Assembly (NCBI GenBank): GCA_046582565.1
Contig: JAYGED010000168.1
Coordinates: 1 to 6,720, forward strand
Source: JAYGED01 sp046582565
GTDB taxonomy: Bacteria > Pseudomonadota > Alphaproteobacteria > JAAXGF01
DNA length: 6,720 nucleotides
Reading direction: 5' to 3'
Below the pieces are notes generated by a model that saw only the letters and a program-made list of their open reading frames with translations, was not told the DNA's origin and did not search any database. Made by a program: the position numbers and the translations under genes. Of this stretch, positions 4,886-6,720 are shown one piece after another (the first letter of the stretch is position 1; every line of letters begins with the position of its first letter).

Positions 4886-6598
4886 ATGGCTATCATCAGC
4901 CGTAAGGAATACGCCGCCATGTATGGCCCGACCACGGGCGACGCCGTGCGCCTGGGCGACACGTCGCTTCTGGCCGAGGTCGAGAAGGATTATGCCGTTC
5001 CGGGAGATGAATGTCTTCACGGCGGCGGGAAAACGCTCCGTGACGGGATCGGGATGGTCTCGGGCTATTCAAGCAGCGACGGATCCCTCGATATGCTGAT
5101 CGTCAATGTGCTCGTGATCGACCCGGTACTGGGGATCGTGAAGGGTGATATTGGAATCAAGGATGGCCGCATCGTCGGTATCGGCAAGGCAGGCAATCCG
5201 GCCATCATGGATGGCGTGGATGAGCGCCTGATTCCGGGCGCGGCAACCACGGTGCGCGACGGTGAAGGCCTGATTGCTACCCCCGGCGGCATCGACGTGC
5301 ATGTGCATTTCGATAGCGCCCAGCTTTGCGAACACGCCATCGCGTCGGGAATTACCACCATGATAGGTGGCTCGTTGGGCCCGATTACGGTCGGTATCGA
5401 CTGTGGTGGCGCTTTCAATGTGGGGAAAATGCTGCAGTCTTCCGAACAATGGCCGATCAATTTTGGTTTTCTGGGCCGCGGCAATTCGTCCCTTCCGGCT
5501 TCGCTGGTAGACCAGATGGACGCCGGCTGCCTGGGGCTCAAGATCCACGAGGACTGGGGCGCCATGCCCGCCGCGATCGACTGCTGTTTATCGGTGGCGG
5601 ATGAGTTGGATTTCCAGGTTCAGCTTCACACCGATACGCTCAACGAAAGCGGCTTCGTGGAAGATACTCTCGCCGCCATCAAGGGCCGGGCGATTCACAT
5701 GTACCACACGGAAGGGGCAGGCGGCGGGCACGCGCCCGACATCATCATGGTCGCGGGCATCGAGAATTGCCTGCCGTCCTCGACCAACCCGACCAACCCC
5801 TACACGGTGAACACGTTCGACGAACATCTCGACATGACGATGGTGTGTCATCATCTGAACCCGGCAATTCCCGAAGACGTTGCCTTCGCCGAAAGCCGCA
5901 TCCGGGCCCAGACCATCGCGGCCGAGGATGTGCTGCACGATATCGGGGCTATCTCCATGCTGGGTTCCGACAGTCAGGGCATGGGGCGCATCAACGAAGT
6001 GATCTGCCGGACCTGGCAACTGGCCAGCAAGATGAAGGATCAACGCGGACGCCTTGCCGAGGAATCCACGCGCCGGGGCGACAACGAGAGGATCAAGCGC
6101 TACATCGCGAAATACACCATCAACGCGGCGCGTACCTTCGGCATAGCCGAGTACATCGGTTCGCTTGAGGACGGCAAGATGGCCGATATCGTACTTTGGC
6201 GGCCCGCCTTTTTCGGCATCAAGCCGGAGCTCATCATCAAGGGTGGTTTCATCGCCTGGGGCGTCATGGGAGATAGTGCCGCGTCGTTGATGACCTGCGA
6301 GCCGCTGGCGCTGCGTCCTCAATGGGGCGCGTTCGGCGAGGCGAAGAAGGCGCTCAGCGCCAACTTCGTCAATCCCTTGGCGATCGACAAGGACCTGGCC
6401 GGCCAGTTGGGTCTGACCAAGGCCTTGCTGCCGGCCAGGGGTACGCGCAGCCTTCGAAAAAAAGACATGCTGCACAACGACGCCTGTCCGGAAGTCCGGG
6501 TCGATCCCCAGACTTTCGACGTCTTTGTGGACGGTGAGGTGGCGACATGTGATCCAGCGAAGGAACTGCCGCTGACGCAAAGATACATGCTCAGATGA
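4886..6598 (+). CDS. ureC: Urease alpha (catalytic) subunit UreC, divergent subtype
   Basis: Catalytic subunit of the cytoplasmic urease, an amidohydrolase-fold metalloenzyme that hydrolyses urea to ammonia and carbamate at a dinuclear nickel centre. 570 residues, full family length, beginning with the usual ISRKEYAAMYGPTTGDAVRLGDT. Expected metal ligands, assigned by alignment from memory to the Klebsiella enzyme, are all present: H139 and H141 (GGIDVHVHF), the carbamylated lysine K219 and neighbour H221 (GLKIHEDWG), H248 (QLHTDTLNE), H274 (HTEGAGGGHAPD) and D362 (SDSQGMG). The mobile flap has C321-H322 in MVCHHLNPAIPEDVAFA, fully matching the urease active-site signature as I recall it; R338 follows in ESRIR. 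Unusual: TPGG instead of TAGG before the histidines, D143 just after H141, a remodelled and about 3-residue shorter loop at 163-183, G365 where alanine is usual, and GDSAASLMTCEP (462-473) instead of GDxNASIPTPQP. It starts 3 bases after the small-subunit gene and overlaps ureG by 4. Urease identity is firm; substrate and metal details are inferred. Confidence 0.95.
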   Translation: MAIISRKEYAAMYGPTTGDAVRLGDTSLLAEVEKDYAVPGDECLHGGGKTLRDGIGMVSGYSSSDGSLDMLIVNVLVIDPVLGIVKGDIGIKDGRIVGIGKAGNPAIMDGVDERLIPGAATTVRDGEGLIATPGGIDVHVHFDSAQLCEHAIASGITTMIGGSLGPITVGIDCGGAFNVGKMLQSSEQWPINFGFLGRGNSSLPASLVDQMDAGCLGLKIHEDWGAMPAAIDCCLSVADELDFQVQLHTDTLNESGFVEDTLAAIKGRAIHMYHTEGAGGGHAPDIIMVAGIENCLPSSTNPTNPYTVNTFDEHLDMTMVCHHLNPAIPEDVAFAESRIRAQTIAAEDVLHDIGAISMLGSDSQGMGRINEVICRTWQLASKMKDQRGRLAEESTRRGDNERIKRYIAKYTINAARTFGIAEYIGSLEDGKMADIVLWRPAFFGIKPELIIKGGFIAWGVMGDSAASLMTCEPLALRPQWGAFGEAKKALSANFVNPLAIDKDLAGQLGLTKALLPARGTRSLRKKDMLHNDACPEVRVDPQTFDVFVDGEVATCDPAKELPLTQRYMLR

Positions 6599-6720
6599 CG
6601 GCGGCGTTCCCAGAACTGGGAAAGGACGCCGGGCCGGCGCGCCTCGGCATCGGCGGTCCGGTCGGGTCGGGGAAAACCGCGCTGATCGAGTGCCTGGTGC
6701 CGGCGTTGCAAAATCGCGGC
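6595..6720 (+). CDS. ureG: Urease accessory GTPase UreG, 5' part (3' end outside window)
   Basis: SIMIBI-class GTPase that binds nickel, dimerises on GTP and drives metal insertion into urease with UreE, UreF and UreD. Only the first 42 codons are visible, open to the right edge. They contain the P-loop in RLGIGGPVGSGKTALIECL (GPVGSGKT at residues 21-28), the UreG form of Walker A. The ATG is in a 4-base ATGA overlap with the ureC stop and no good Shine-Dalgarno sequence is seen in the preceding 20 bases, so expression probably relies on translational coupling to ureC. The N-terminus before the P-loop (MTAAFPELGKDAGPA) is not histidine-rich, unlike some UreG proteins. HypB, the hydrogenase homologue, is excluded by context and by the motif. 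Confidence 0.95.
   Translation, partial: MTAAFPELGKDAGPARLGIGGPVGSGKTALIECLVPALQNRG

Noticed and set aside
5588..6580. Long antisense open frame (about 330 codons) opposite ureC
   Set aside because: It mirrors a strongly supported ureC coding frame, its translation shows no recognisable domain, and such antisense frames are common where GC-rich codon use suppresses stops.

Overview
The window is a compact, one-strand segment of a urea uptake and urea hydrolysis operon. Nine genes, all on the + strand, fill it almost completely: the 3' end of urtB, then urtC, urtD, urtE, ureE, ureF, a fused ureA-ureB gene, ureC, and the 5' end of ureG. The largest gap between genes is about 35 bases. Several junctions overlap (1 nt urtD/urtE, 8 nt ureE/ureF, 4 nt ureC/ureG), so the set probably reads as one polycistronic message whose promoter lies upstream of the window. 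No RNA gene, mobile element, CRISPR array, promoter or terminator was seen.

The moderately GC-rich sequence, the tight gene packing and the protein sequences suggest a Gram-negative bacterium, perhaps an alphaproteobacterium. The lineage is inference; no phylogenetic marker is present.

Region by region: bases 2-2981 hold the membrane and ATPase part of a high-affinity urea ABC transporter (UrtB and UrtC permeases, UrtD and UrtE ATPases). The binding protein gene urtA should lie upstream. Bases 3005-4148 hold two nickel-insertion accessory genes, ureE and ureF. Bases 4184-6598 hold the enzyme: a gamma-beta fused small subunit like the one in Helicobacter, and the catalytic alpha subunit. Base 6595 onward starts ureG, the GTPase that works with UreE and UreF. 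ureD (ureH), the remaining standard maturation gene, is not in the window.

Together the genes would capture dilute urea, pump it into the cytoplasm and split it to ammonia and carbamate (then CO2), a nitrogen-scavenging module. The most notable feature is the alpha subunit. It keeps all the metal ligands, the carbamylated lysine and the flap Cys-His, yet differs from classical ureases in segments that are normally almost invariant. One of these is a remodelled and about 3-residue shorter loop where a backbone carbonyl normally holds urea. This looks like a divergent urease subfamily with its own accessory set, and its substrate preference and metal use deserve a direct test.
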